64,000 nt of DNA. It comes from Aselliscus stoliczkanus. Taxonomy: Eukaryota; Chordata; Mammalia; Chiroptera; Hipposideridae. Below, one piece after another: positions 22,906 to 34,540 of this stretch (within the stretch, counting starts at the first letter, position 1; each line of letters opens with the position of its first letter). Below the pieces are notes generated by a model, which worked only from the letters and a program-made list of their open reading frames with translations, made no database searches and was not told the DNA's origin. The stretch lies in NCBI GenBank assembly GCA_033961575.1, contig CM066731.1, positions 83,845,501-83,909,500 on the forward strand. The letters are read 5' to 3'. Both the position numbers and the translations under genes were made by a program.

Positions 22906-25644
22906 AATGGAAAAAAAAATGACTTGCTAGTCTGGCTTGTTTAAAATGGTTTCCATATAGACTTACCTCTGTGATGATTATTTTGCCCTGGGTATCTGAC
23001 ATGGTGCAGGGGAAATCTTTACAGGAAGAGGGCAGGAAGTCACAAAGTCACAATACAAAATCCTCGTATCCAGTATGCCTGAGGGATGATTCCAGTGATG
23101 CTGAAACAGAACTAAAAATAGGATCATGGATGAACCCATTTTGGAAACTGTGTATTTGTAATATAAGTTCTAGCATCCAGAAGAGTGAGTCTTTGAATCT
23201 AGGAAACCCAAATCAGCCTGGAACTGAAACGCTAATTGCACAGTAACTCAGATTAATGTATTGTAATATTAGTCCACAATTATCACTTGGAGATAGGGTC
23301 AAGAAGTGTATAGTTGGTTATTCACAAGAAATGACTGATTTAAAAACAAAGAGCTCTAATGGAATTCAATAGTGCTTTTCAGTCATTCTGCTTGGCATCT
23401 CTATTACCTGAGATGATTCACAGTCCATTATGGGAGCTTCCATGCTAATAGAATGTCTATCTTCTGTAATACAGACACATCAGAGCACTAACTGGGAATC
23501 TGTCACAATGAATTTCATCTAGATTTCACTTCATCTCTTCATGGACTGTAAAATTTGCTCTTGTACAATGCCTAAATTTACTGTGGGTAATTGAGAGAGA
23601 TCTATAGATGCAGCAGCACTCAGTAAAAAGCAGTTTTCCAAAGATCTATTGTAAATTGTGCAGCTTTGCCTCAGCTGGGGGAAGATTAGGGTGAACTGAA
23701 TCCTGCGTTTACTAATGAGATGTTTTGGTGAGTTCAAAAGATGGTGGGGTGGGGGGAGATGCTTTAGGGGATTCTGCCACGTGGAAAACGGAAAACAAGG
23801 GAGGCACTTATCTTTCATTCCCAGGAAAGCTTTGCAAAGGGACAAAAATAAGTTTGGACACAGGCTTCATTACCTTCCCTGGGAAGTATAAATCAGGACT
23901 ACAATAACCATAATATTTTCCGAATCTGCGTGCATTTCCTTGGCAGAGAAAGAATGTCTCGTGCACGACCCAGCCTTCCAGGAGCTCACATTTGCCTCCC
24001 CTTGCAGCTGCAGGAGAACAGATTCCATCTCTCATTTGCTAAACCTTCTGTTTCACAGATTGTTAATCCTACCTAAAATATTTGGTATTAAGCTATCTGC
24101 ATGAATTGTTGATAAAGAATTAAGATAACATTTGAGCTATTAAATGTAATGTGTGCTCATATTTTTTCAATGGATACTTGGGTTACTGCTCATAAAGTAT
24201 ACATGTTAACCATTTTTTTTTCTTCAAACCGTTTCCCTTTCTTTATTTTACTTATCCCCGTCAAAAGCTAAACAGAATCACTGGGTGCTCTTAACAATCG
24301 TAAGGTTTAATATTTGTTAGCCAATTAGAATTGTGATATATTCTATAGCTTTTTTTCCTAAGCCAGAAACTGAATAATAGCATCATGCTTCACTGGCAGT
24401 GAAGTGAGCTGAGCCTTTACATTAGGAGAAAATCAGAACGGTATGACTGCAGTTCATTACTGAAATAGGTAACTGATGAACTGAAAAGACAAAGGGCATT
24501 GTTAAATGAAATGTCATTATTAGAGGTGCTCATGTTTAACAAATGTACTGTAAGTTAATTCAGTAGTGTTTTCTATAAAGTTCTTCAATGAATGTTCGCT
24601 GCTCATTTTTACTGTCTCTACATACCTAACATCTCCTTAAAAATGTTTTAAAGGAAATAATGTCAACTCCCAATCATGGGAGTAATTAAACCTAGGTCAG
24701 AAGCATCTTCTCTTGAGACATTTGCACTGAAGACCCTGACCAGTGCAACTGTGTTTCTGTTCCAAGATTTACATGGAGCAGAATGCAACGCTAAAAACAA
24801 AACAAACGAACAAATTTTCAAAAACCACAATCATTTTGCAGAAGAGTTAAGAAAAATGTTTTCAGCTTAAGGAGGGAAAAAAAAAAGGCAATGAAACCCC
24901 TTTGGCATCTGTGCAAAACTGTTTGCTTGGCTCTGGAGGTGATAAAAATAATTTATGAAGCTCTACATTTTTAGCAAGAGGAAATGACCTCAGCTTTTGG
25001 CAATCTGATGCAGCTAGTGAAGCCTCTCTCTACTACTTTATGGATTTCCTTGAGCTGCATATTCTGTGACCTGTATTTCAGATTTATTGGCAGATACATA
25101 AGCCACATTAAGTAATATAAAATGCAGTGAATGCATCAAACAACTCAGCAGGGACCAACTGACAGCGGGCGAGAGGCTGCCTCTTGGAAGAAGTCACTCG
25201 GAATCGGATACCTGTTTATGCATTTGTCTAAGCAGGCTCTGAATTTTTGTTTTAAATAAAGACATTATTTCAAAACAAAGAGTCTCCAGCTGAACACATA
25301 ATATATTGAATGACAGGAAGAGGGTGAATGGCCAACTTTAAAATCTAATCAAACCCTCAGGATTTCGAATGTGAACACTCTTTGCTTCCAGTTTTGGGGG
25401 AAACATGACTTTTCAGTAGGAGAAAGGGGGCCCTCAGCATATTGTGTTTGGTTATAAGACAATAGAGTGGCATTTTGATGAGGAGATGAAGACTGACCAA
25501 TAATGTCTTTTGGTAAATACTTACTGCCCTGATTGAGAGAAGAAAATTATCTAGGGGAAAATGTGTACTAAATAGGGCCATACACTAGGCACTTGAAATA
25601 GAGCTGGAAGAATTTTTGTAAAACCTGTGAACCCATCCCCAAGA

Positions 25645-25775
25645 CCAATGTGACGAAATGAAAGACCACCATGTGGTAGTCAGAAGGCCTGAGTTCTATC
25701 TAGCTGGGTCAGCTGTGTCACCTTGGGCAACTCACACCCTCTCTCTGGAGCTCAGAATGGGACTCCTGACATCCC
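25645..25775 (+). mobile_element. MIR SINE fragment
   Basis: 'ggtagtcagaaggcctgagttctatctagctgggtcagctgtgtcaccttgggcaactcacacc' is the central MIR segment. Confidence 0.7.
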
Positions 25776-26310
25776 TTCCAGCACAAAAATCTCTTGACTC
25801 TTTAAACAAGGAGGTCCAAATGATTGATGGAAGAGAAATGAGATCACAGGATGCAGGGGCACACCTCAACCAGCAGTGAATTACTTGGGAAGATTCAGGT
25901 CCTGACATAAACCCAAACAAACAAAAATGATGGACATATGGTTTTTCATGGAGAAGTTCTAATTCACCTTCTTGTGACTGTTACATTTTACCATTAACTA
26001 TTACCTTTTAAAGATAGCCTTGTGTGGTGTTGGTGAGGATGTGGAGAAAAGGGGACCCTTGTGTACTGTTGGTGGGAGTGTAAACTGGTAAATAGTTTAC
26101 TGGAAAATAGTATAGAGGCTCCTCAAAATATGAAAAATAGAACTACCATATGATCTAGCAGTTCCACTTCTGGGTATCTATTTGAAGAAAATAAAAACAC
26201 TAATTCAAAAAGATATATACACCCCTATGTTCACTGCAGCATTATTTATAATAGCCAAAATATGAAAACAGCCTAAATGTCCATTAATGGATAAATGGAT
26301 AAAAAATATG

Positions 26311-26312
<2 letters not shown>

Positions 26313-26352
<40 letters not shown>
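26313..26352 (+). repeat. (AT)20 microsatellite inside L1
   Basis: Uninterrupted AT run where the L1 ORF2 text would read 'gtggtatatatacacaatgg', an expansion of the original TATATA. Confidence 0.97.
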
Positions 26353-26357
<5 letters not shown>

Positions 26358-26620
26358 TGGAATGCTACACAGACATACAAAATAATAATTCCACTTATAT
26401 GTAGAATCTAAAAAACAAAATGAATAAAACAAAACAAAACCAGACTCATAGATACAGGGAACTGATTGGTGGTTACCAGAGGGAAGGGGGTAAGGATAAG
26501 GGGTGGCAAAATGGGTGAAGGGGATCAAGGGCTACAAACTCCCAGACAGAAAATAAATAAGGTCAAGGGGATATAATGTATAGCATGGAGAATATAGTCA
26601 ATAGTAATGTACTACCTTTT

Positions 26621-26959
26621 TTTAAAAGAATTTTTAATTAAAATACAGCTAACATACAATTTTATATTAGTTTCAGGTGTACATCATAGTTATTCAACAG
26701 CATTCACCAGCACTATACAGAGTTATTACCACGTTATTGATTATATTCCCAATGCTAAAGAAGTCTCACCATAATAAGTCCAGCAACCATCTGACAGTGT
26801 GCCACGCTATCACAATATTATTGATCTTTACCCCCCTTTTTAAAATTTTCAATTAGAGTTGACATTTGATATTATTTTATATTAGTTTCAAGTGTACAGC
26901 ACAGCAGTTAAACATTTGTATAATTTAGGAAGCGATCCCTCTAACTAGGGAGTATAGAG
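26621..26959 (-). mobile_element. Antisense L1 tail(s) nested in L1
   Basis: Two consecutive antisense L1 3'-end stretches are visible ('ttatattagtttcaggtgtacatcatag' and, about 210 bp later, 'ttatattagtttcaagtgtacagcacag'). The insertion is flanked by atgtactaccttt (26608-26620) and atgtactaaccttt (26960-26973). This is either two stacked insertions or one rearranged insertion. Confidence 0.75.
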
Positions 26960-27254
26960 ATGTACTAACCTTTTATGGTGACAGATGATAACTAGACATT
27001 GTGGTGATAATTTTGAAATGTGTATAAATGTCAAATCACTATGTTGTACACCTGAAGCTAATATAATACCATATGTCACTTATACTTCAATTTAAAAAAT
27101 TAAATAAGTAAAGATAGACTTGTGAGACTCTGATAAAAGTACTTTCCTCCAAAAGAAACTTCTGGGTGAATTTCACCCTATGCTGGCCTCTCATTCTCTG
27201 AAAGTAGACTGCTCTTTGTTTGCATCACTGAAAACTGCTCATATGAACATGTAA

Positions 27255-27490
27255 GCAGAGAGGTTAAAGCTTCAGGTTCTAGAGTCAGATGCCCTGAGTG
27301 TAAGTCCTGGCTCTACCTCTCTTTGCTATGTGACCTTGACCTTGGGCAAGTCTCCTAAGCTCTCTGAGCCCCACTTTCCTCACCTGTATAAAAGGAAGAC
27401 AATAATAGTGTTTGTTTAATGGATTGTTTTGATGATACAGCAAGATCCAATTTGTAAAGCATTTACTTACTACAAAGCATGAGAGCAAAA
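27255..27490 (+). mobile_element. MIR SINE, nearly complete
   Basis: 'gttctagagtcagatgccctgagtgtaagtcctggctctacctctc', 'ctatgtgaccttgaccttgggcaagtctcc' and 'cctcacctgtataaaaggaagacaataatag' reproduce MIR. Confidence 0.85.
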
Positions 27491-27744
27491 TTCACAGTCT
27501 GTGTTAGGTAGTAGTATTATTACTCTGTTTCATGCCCTTTCTTAGAAAGAGACCAATTCATTGAAGGCAGAGTCACAGCAGCACACTCCATTTGCATTCC
27601 CTGCAGTGTTGGGCTCACATTATATTTTCAGAAAATAAGTACTGATGGATAAAAAGTATTGTTAAGGTGGAGAAAAGAGAATGAAGTATAATAGTAATAG
27701 AATAAAAATATCTGCACCCCTATTACACAAAGAACAGTTCTAAT

Positions 27745-28000
27745 AATGGTTACCGTTATTAAACACTCACCTCATGCCATATACTTTACATATGTTGTTT
27801 CCAATCACCATTCTGCAAGATCTGTATTATTATCCCTGTTTCACAAAAACAAAAAAAAAAAAAAAAAAAAAAAAAATTGAAATTCAGGGAAGGTAAGACT
27901 TACTCACAAGGATACATCACTGAAGTGAAAGAACAAGATTCAAACCCAGGTCTGTCAGCTGCCAATGTCCATTTATATCATATAGCCCTTCTGCCCACAA
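27745..28000 (-). mobile_element. MIR SINE, antisense, with poly-A interruption
   Basis: The reverse complement of MIR is readable from 'cactcacctcatgccatatactttacatatgttgtt' to 'caagattcaaacccaggtctgtcagctgcc'. A 27-base A run at 27851-27877 splits it where MIR would read 'tttacagatgagg'. Confidence 0.75.
27851..27877 (+). repeat. Poly-A tract
   Basis: 27 consecutive A residues inside an antisense MIR. No retroposon body precedes it. Confidence 0.97.
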
Positions 28001-28386
28001 AATACTATCCAATCAGATAGATACACAACTCTGAACATGCCAAAGAGCTATCTCTGCTGGTGAGGGTGGGAAGAAATTAGAGATGAGGTAACCATAGGAG
28101 CCTTCAATGCTGAGTCACAAAGCAAAATGTATGGCAGGTAGTGGCAAAAGCTCAAAGTCAGTCTTTAAATATACACAGTATGAAAAGAAATACAGAGCAT
28201 AGTCATTTTGGGCTTACACCACAGCAATTACAATCACGAAGGTTTTCTTTGAATCCTAACAAAAGTGTCTTAAAGACAAAAGGTGCTAAACAATTAAGAT
28301 ATTGAATATGGGTATTAAATAACAATAATATGACACCTTGTTACTTCAAAATAACAGTCATGCCTTATGCTTAAAAAGTTCCTCTA

Positions 28387-28964
28387 ACATGCAGATGGCC
28401 AACAGGCATATGAAAAAAAGTTCAACCTCACTGGTCATTAGGGAAATGCAAATAAAAACCACAATGAGATACCACCTCACCCCAGTCAGAATGGCTATCA
28501 TCAACAAATCAACAAACAACAAGTGCTGGCGGGGCTGTGGGGAAAAGGGGACCCTGCTGCACTGTTGGTGGGACTGCAGATTGGTGCAGCCACTATGGAA
28601 GTCAGTATGGAGGTATCTCAAAGAACTGGAAATAGAGCTACCGTTTGACCCAGCAATTCCACTCCTAGGTATTTATCCTGAAAAAACCAAGACACTTATT
28701 CAAAAAAAGTTATGCACCCCTATGTTCATAGCAGCACAATTTACAATAGCTAAGACTTGGAAACAACCAAAATGCCCATCAGTAGATGACTGGATTAAGA
28801 AACTGTGGTATATTTATACAATGGAGTATTACTCCGCTATAAAGAAGAATGAAATCGTGCCATTTGCAATGATATGGATGGACCTAGAGACTATAATGTT
28901 GAGTGAAATAAGTCAGCCAGAGAAGGACAAATACCATATGATCTCACTCATATGTGGAATCTGA
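28387..28964 (+). pseudogene. L1 ORF2p C-terminal remnant, frame intact
   Basis: A continuous frame (opening upstream in flanking DNA at 28338) encodes the C-terminal end of the L1 endonuclease/reverse-transcriptase protein. It carries the cysteine-rich segment [18 protein letters not shown], then [42 protein letters not shown] and a terminal stop. In the full L1 protein this region binds nucleic acid and aids retrotransposition. The endonuclease and reverse-transcriptase domains are absent because of the 5' truncation, so this is not a host gene. Confidence 0.93.
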
Positions 28965-29453
28965 AAAACTGTATGAATGAGCAAAGTAAACAGAAACTGT
29001 CTCATAGATATAGAGGAAAAATCAGGGTTGCTAATTGGGAGAGGAATGGGGATGAGGGAGAAGGGGAAGGGATTAGACAGCAAAAATAGGCAACTACAAT
29101 ATTGCTACTGGGATAGGAAAAACAGTTTGGGGTATATAATTAATAATGTTGTAAATATTCTGTGGAATGTCAGATGATCATAGGTCTTGTTAGGGAGACC
29201 ATTTCATGGATGGAGTAGAGGTTTGATCACTGCACTGTATTACTAAAGCGGAGGTGGTATACGTACTGTAATTGAATATATATAGATAGTCATGGGATGT
29301 GGATTATACTGTGGAAGAGAGTCAGAGGAAGAGTAATAGATATATATGATATGGGGGGGTAGTGGGGTGGTGAATTGGGGGTGGGGGTTGTCACTTTTAG
29401 GGGTAAAATGTATAACTATTGCACTGTGTTGTACACCTGAAACTAATTTAAAA

Positions 29454-29455
29454 AA

Positions 29456-29498
<43 letters not shown>

Positions 29499-29523
29499 AA
29501 TAAAATAAAAAATAATAAAAAAA
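29454..29523 (+). repeat. (AAAT)n tail of L1
   Basis: About a dozen AAAT units grading into irregular A/T, forming the 3' tail of the preceding L1. Confidence 0.95.
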
Positions 29524-29539
29524 TAAAAAGTTCCTCTAT

Positions 29540-31385
29540 CTTCCTAAAATGCTCATCAGCATTAAGTATGGGGTAATAAAATGGAGGAATTTACATCGTC
29601 AAAGTTCGGACATGGCCTAAGAAGAAAGAGGAGATTGGGAGAGGCAGGCAAGACCAGCTGTAAAATCCCAATTGGAAGCATCAGTACAGGTTGTGGGTTG
29701 GACAGGGGCCAGTGGAGAAACATGCGGTCCATGCACGACATGTTGGGGGCCATATTGTCAGGAAGGACATGGTGTTATGAATGCTTTTGTCTGACTGAAA
29801 ATATCTGCTCTCTCTAAGCAATCATTTCCAGATCTGAATGTTGTCTTTCCTTCAGAAATGTTTTATCCCGGACCTGAGTTATTTCCATTGTTTACCCAAA
29901 TGTCAGGTAGAAAAGCTTGGGATGATAAAACAGAGAGCACAGGAGTACATTTGCCTTGGGTATGTGCCCTTAAAGTGCTTTACAGAGAAGAAGTCTAGAG
30001 TTGTGCTAGCAAATTTAATAAGAGTTGAAGCAATACCACCTCTAGTAATTCAAAACTAAAATTACACCTGAAAAAATTCAGGTAACCAAAACAAAAACGA
30101 AGGGGACTTTGTTTATTTAAATTATGAGGATAATTGCCTCAATTCTCCAATTCCCCTCACTCAGGTAGACTTGGCTTGAGTGTATCAGTATCCATGGTGA
30201 CTCATCTAATAAGTAAACTGCATTAGCTCTGCCACTAGCAGAGAGGAGAGGAAAAGGTCTTGAAATCTATCTTTCGTGGCTCTCTTCCAGAGCAAGGGAT
30301 TTCATTATAACCTGAAGACATGAGGCAGTTCAAAGAGATTTGAAATATGGAATGAGAAAGAGGAGGAGGAGAAGTTTGGGCTTATACACTTGCTTTTCAG
30401 TTTTGTTTTTATATATGAGAATCAGACGCTAGACATCGAGACTCAAGGGGAAGGCTTTATTCCTCTGCTCCAGGATTTTGTTTGGGTTTGTTCTATGGTT
30501 GCTATCTTTCCATACAGTTCTCCCACATGAGGAAGCTTTCATGTTTACTCTATGTACATAATTTCAAGTAAATAAGACAGGGAATCCTTTAAAAAAATAG
30601 ACATGCATGATTTTATGTTCCATGGCTAGAATGAAACTTGATGGAACAAATGCATAATGGTACCTGTTTAATAAATCCAGACAGTGTGGAATAGTAATAG
30701 AAATCTTCCCAAAAGAAGCACGAATATATCCTTGCAACAACAGAACAATAACTTGCTTTGCATCTATCTGTTTTCAAAAACCATTTTATGATTACCAGCA
30801 TATAAGCTATCCTAATTATTACTGTAAATAATTAATCATTTCTTTTAGAATCACTTATTAATTAGCTGTCAAAATACTGTTGTGAGTTAGGTGGAAGACA
30901 AGGATTCAATATTCAGTTATTAACACCTAATTAAAATATTCATTGTTTTCCATATGTTGTTTTTAGCTTTGCTTCCTTGCACTTGATCATAGACTTTTTC
31001 TAACAAGAAACAATGTCTTCTATTTGCTTAGCGACATCGCCATCTGTTGTTGGGAAGTGGAAAACGTCCATTTCGGTTTTTTCACATGAACAATAGCTTA
31101 ATCCTTACCTCTTAGTTTTTACTTGAGATTGAAAAAGTTTGGTTCACAATGTTCTGTTCCCGAAATATTTTTCTTGACTTCATTTGTGCTGCCACTGACT
31201 AAAGTCTTCTAATTTCAATGGCATCCTCTAAGTGGTAAATTATACAGTGAAATATTAAAAGTATACCAACATAGGAAAAGGATAAGAGGGAATTAGCTAA
31301 CTAACTTCATTTACATAAAGTCATAATTGAGGGAAATTTAAGACTGATCACCAAGTCACGTACAGGTTTACTGTATACTAATTCA
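29540..31385. other. Intergenic, nothing recognised
   Basis: No repeat that I can name. Two adjacent + frames (29,581-29,817 and 29,838-30,059) were examined. They show no known domain and no splice arrangement. Confidence 0.45.
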
Positions 31386-31389
31386 CCTT

Positions 31390-31540
31390 TATAATAAAAG
31401 CTTACATTTGTCAAGTGATCGCTGAGTACCAAGTACAATACTATTCATCCTTGCAATAATCCAGTGGTAGAGACATTGTTATTGTGCCCATTTACAAGTA
31501 AGGAAACGAAGGCCCTGAGAGTAATTTACTGATGCAGGAG
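31390..31540 (-). mobile_element. MIR SINE, antisense, left part
   Basis: 'ttgtcaagtgatcgctgagtaccaagtac...ttgttattgtgcccatttacaagtaaggaaacgaaggccc' is antisense MIR. It stops abruptly at about 31,540. The missing end resembles the text at 32,478-32,570. Confidence 0.6.
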
Positions 31541-32475
31541 TTGGCTACATAATTTGCAGGGTCCAGTGCAAAATGAAAATATGGGCTCTCTTGTTCCAAA
31601 AGCAGGATAAAGTGCCGTTAAAGGTACTAAAATATAAAGCTTTTTTCTTTCTTCCTCATCTCACTCTGAACTTGTTATTTTTAATTTTTAATTTGCTATT
31701 TAATGTAGTTCTGAGAAAATAATAATTTTAAGTTATTAATATTAATTTTACCATTCATATTGTGCAATGTCAGTTTTAAATAGAATTTAAGAGCACTTAA
31801 TTAATATGCAAAATAGCTGAAATTACATAGTTTGTTGTTTTGTAGCTTATACCTGCATACATAGGTATTTTGCTCTTAGCAGAACACTGGAAATGCTGCA
31901 CAAAACTACCTCAACTGTTTTTATTTCACTTGATATGTGCACATTTTAGCAACACTCTACCTTAAGCTTGCTGATAAGTAAAGAAGAACTGAAAGGAGAA
32001 GGAATTATAATTCTCTTATCTTCTATGTCATCATTTGCAGCACAAGTGGTAGGCTAATACAGAGAAATAATATAAGAAGTGGTAGGGTTCCCTGTCATTC
32101 GTGTTTCTTAGTATGCCACTGCCCTCTTTCTGTGTTCAAAGCAAGTTCTGGTTCAAATAGAAAGTCAATCATACACATAACTTGCTCACCTTGCACGGAC
32201 TTTGAGTCACACTGAACTCCCACATATTGCGGGTCCACCAGAACTCTGTGGTCCTGAGGCATTGGGAACTCTTTAAGGGAATGAGGTGACAAGGCACATT
32301 GGACACCCATACTGTGCTCATATTCTCCACTCACAAGCATGCTGTAATGTCTTGTCAGACTTCACTTACAAAACCTAAATTCAAAGATAAAACCATCAAG
32401 AATTTCAAGACAGTGACAGCGGAGCATTAAATCAAGTGTGAGACTCTCTGTGCATGGGTCCCTTGAAATGGCAAG
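31541..32475. mobile_element. Interspersed element splitting a MIR
   Basis: The ends read 'gttggctacataatttgcagggtccagtgcaaaatgaaaat' and 'aagaatttcaagacagtgacagcggagcattaaatcaagtg'. These are wordings I associate with a recurrent old mammalian interspersed repeat, but I cannot fix its class. It lies exactly between two parts of an antisense MIR, which supports insertion. Confidence 0.4.
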
Positions 32476-32477
32476 GT

Positions 32478-32570
32478 CACAGATCCATGAAGCAATCCTT
32501 GAGATGACGGACAGACACAGAACCCAGGCAATCAGAATCCATAGCTCATGCTCTTAACCACCATGTTCTC
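32478..32570 (-). mobile_element. MIR SINE, antisense, right part
   Basis: 'acacagaacccaggcaatcagaatccatagctcatgctcttaaccacca' is the antisense MIR head ('gaacccaggcagtctggctccagagcccgtgctcttaaccac'). Confidence 0.65.
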
Positions 32571-32634
32571 CTGCCCCTCAGACTATGCCCAGAGGCACCT
32601 TCAAAAGATTCTATTTTATATAGAATTAAAATAA

Positions 32635-32745
32635 AGGTTATGGCAGCTGGAAGGACTTATGAGTCTAGCCTTATTTTACAGATAAGGGATAAGAAGCCTG
32701 AAGAGCCAAGATGACAGCCCTGGTGTCCGCATCCAGGCCTCCCCA
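32635..32745 (-). mobile_element. MIR fragment, antisense
   Basis: 'gtctagccttattttacagataagggataagaagcctgaagagcc' resembles the antisense MIR centre. Confidence 0.5.
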
Positions 32746-33394
32746 ATCAAATTGTCAACAGGAATGCAATGTCTCCTTTCCCTCACTACCCCTTCCCCAG
32801 CCCACCTGTCCTTTGGCAACTTCTCCTTTTCTATGTCATAGCAATCCTGCTCAGACCCTGTGATTCAGGTGAGATGGACTCCTACCCCCTCTGCCAGGGC
32901 TCCTAGGCAGGCCTGGGAAACGCTCCCCAAGGACCTCACCTCAGCTGTAGGGAAAGAGACACGCTCTCCCTCTGGAATCTTGAGACACTGGGGACCATGA
33001 AATCACGGAGCATCCAATAGCAAACTTGTCACCATGTAGAGAGGGACTGTCTGAGAACAAGGTCCATCCCACAGCCACAAATGGTGAGCATCTGTAAGTA
33101 GGTCAAGAACAGGAAAACTAGCCTATGGTGATAAAAGTTACAAAGGAGAATCATTTATGAGGAAAGAGCATAGCCTTCTGGGATGTTGGAAATATTCTAT
33201 AGTTTGATCTGGGTAGTGGTTCCTTGGATTTATACACATGTAAACATTCTTCAAGATTAGGCACTTTACTGAGTATGTTATACCCCAATACAATGTTAAC
33301 AAATATCCCCACATATAATTAATCATTTGCAATAAGTACTACCAAAGAAAATTACTGTGCTCCCCAGAGGACCTGATCTGATTTGGGGAGTACA

Positions 33395-33665
33395 GGACAG
33401 CTTCCCCAAGGAAGTCAGAAGTGGCAAAGAGGGGTTCACAGAGACAAGCCTGCAGGGGGTGCTGAGATAAGAACACCTTGACCCTGGAAGATCTGAAAGA
33501 ATGTCAGAAAGGCTAGGGCACAGAGAGCAGGAGAGGGAGCAGTGTGAGACAAGGATGAGAAGCGGGGCTGGGGCCTGAGCGGGCAGCTAGCTGTAGACCA
33601 TGTTAAGGACACTGCACTCGGCTATGGGACCTATGGAGGGGCTTTCAAGGGGGAGACACATCATA
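33395..33665 (+). mobile_element. L2 LINE fragment
   Basis: 'gacagcttccccaaggaagtcagaa...gcacagagagcaggagagggagcagtgtgag' and 'ctgtagaccatgttaaggacactgcactc' follow L2 3'-region wording. A CTCF-like string (cctgcagggggtgctg, 33449-33464) lies inside it. Confidence 0.55.
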
Positions 33666-33669
33666 GATT

Positions 33670-34540
33670 ACTTATAAAAGAGTGGATGTTCAGTTCAAGT
33701 GTATTTCCTACAGGCTGAGTTGACAACTGAGGCTCTCTCTGTAGCAATACTTTATTTTCCAATTTGCATTTAGGGGATCCACTCATTTAATACAGTACGT
33801 AACTTCTCTCCTCACTTTTCTTGCCAGACAATGTTACTACTGTGTCAGTCTCTAACATACACACAGATTGTGCATGTACTCCTCTCCCACATATGACCCC
33901 TAGGGATGGACTACATCTAAGTGTACAAACTAAGACCCTTTTGCATAACTAGCCATTATGGTCATCTAGTGCACCACTGCTCAGACAGGCTTCCTTGAAA
34001 TAATCCAGTGCTCCATGAGGCATCAATTGGTATCTGTAGTCAGTTACCTTTGTGAAAAATTTGGTAAAAGTTACACAGTTTTTCTACTGCAGGACATCTC
34101 AAGGTGCTTCTCATATTAATGTGCATTATGATTTTCTAAGAGGGGGAAACAATGTGGAACATCTCCATACTTATTTCAACCATGGAGCCCTTTTGTGGTG
34201 TGAACAATATTAGCACATCAAAATAATATTCTATGAAACACATGGTGGGAAATGGTGTTCTGAAATCGGAAAGCACAGTGCTTCGGGCCTTTTTACTAGT
34301 CAGAGACTTATAGCAATATGACATGCAATAACTTCCTTCATCTTAATTCACTTTTAAAATAATTGTAAATAAATAACAGAAAGCTGAGGCTGTTGTTTTA
34401 CTTTTGTTTTTCATGAAGCTTTCCTTCTTCACCATTTTCTGCTCATCTTCAGCATTTGTTCTCATTCATCTTCATTGGCTATAGATTATTCTCTTTTCTG
34501 GTAATTTGAAGTACCTTAAAAATTTCCACTAACTCCATTT
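33670..34540. other. Intergenic, nothing recognised
   Basis: No gene or nameable repeat. Confidence 0.45.

Larger units (their letters stand above)
19400..25600. other. Repeat-poor intergenic block
   Basis: Over about 6 kb I recognise only one short L1 tail (22,820-22,905). The rest is non-repetitive AT-rich sequence with many TAAT/ATTA cores and no sustained coding frame (best about 90 codons, without splice context). The near absence of MIR, L2 and hAT copies contrasts with both flanks. That is what one expects if insertions have been selected against, as in clusters of developmental enhancers. Function is inferred only. Confidence 0.4.
26025..27109 (+). mobile_element. L1 3' fragment with nested L1 insertion
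   Basis: The 5'-truncated L1 begins inside the C-terminal part of ORF2 ('gtgttggtgaggatgtgg...ctgttggtgggagtg', 'cagcattatttataatagccaa'). It runs through the 3' UTR to 'ttgtacacctgaagctaat' and an A-rich end. The duplication aaagatagccttgtg at 26010-26024 recurs with one change at 27110-27124. ORF2 is broken by stops and by an (AT)20 tract. The 3' UTR is interrupted at about 26,621-26,959 by other material. Confidence 0.85.
28387..29524 (+). mobile_element. Young 5'-truncated L1 (class A tail)
   Basis: A perfect 14-bp duplication aaaaagttcctcta at 28373-28386 and 29525-29538 encloses the insert. It comprises the last part of ORF2, a 3' UTR with a G-rich tract (29,343-29,385), 'tataactattgcactgtgttgtacacctgaaactaat' and a long (AAAT)n tail. 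The perfect duplication, long simple tail and unbroken reading frame make it the youngest L1 in the window. Confidence 0.95.

Noticed and set aside
26205..26528. 107-codon minus frame with IYIYIY repeat
   Set aside because: Product of the (AT)20 microsatellite within an L1.
28338..28964. 208-codon + frame as a host gene
   Set aside because: It is the C-terminus of L1 ORF2 within an insertion bounded by a perfect target-site duplication.
29454..29523. Tandem AAAT array as a CRISPR-like or satellite array
   Set aside because: It is the simple-sequence tail of an L1; there are no spacers and no longer repeat unit.
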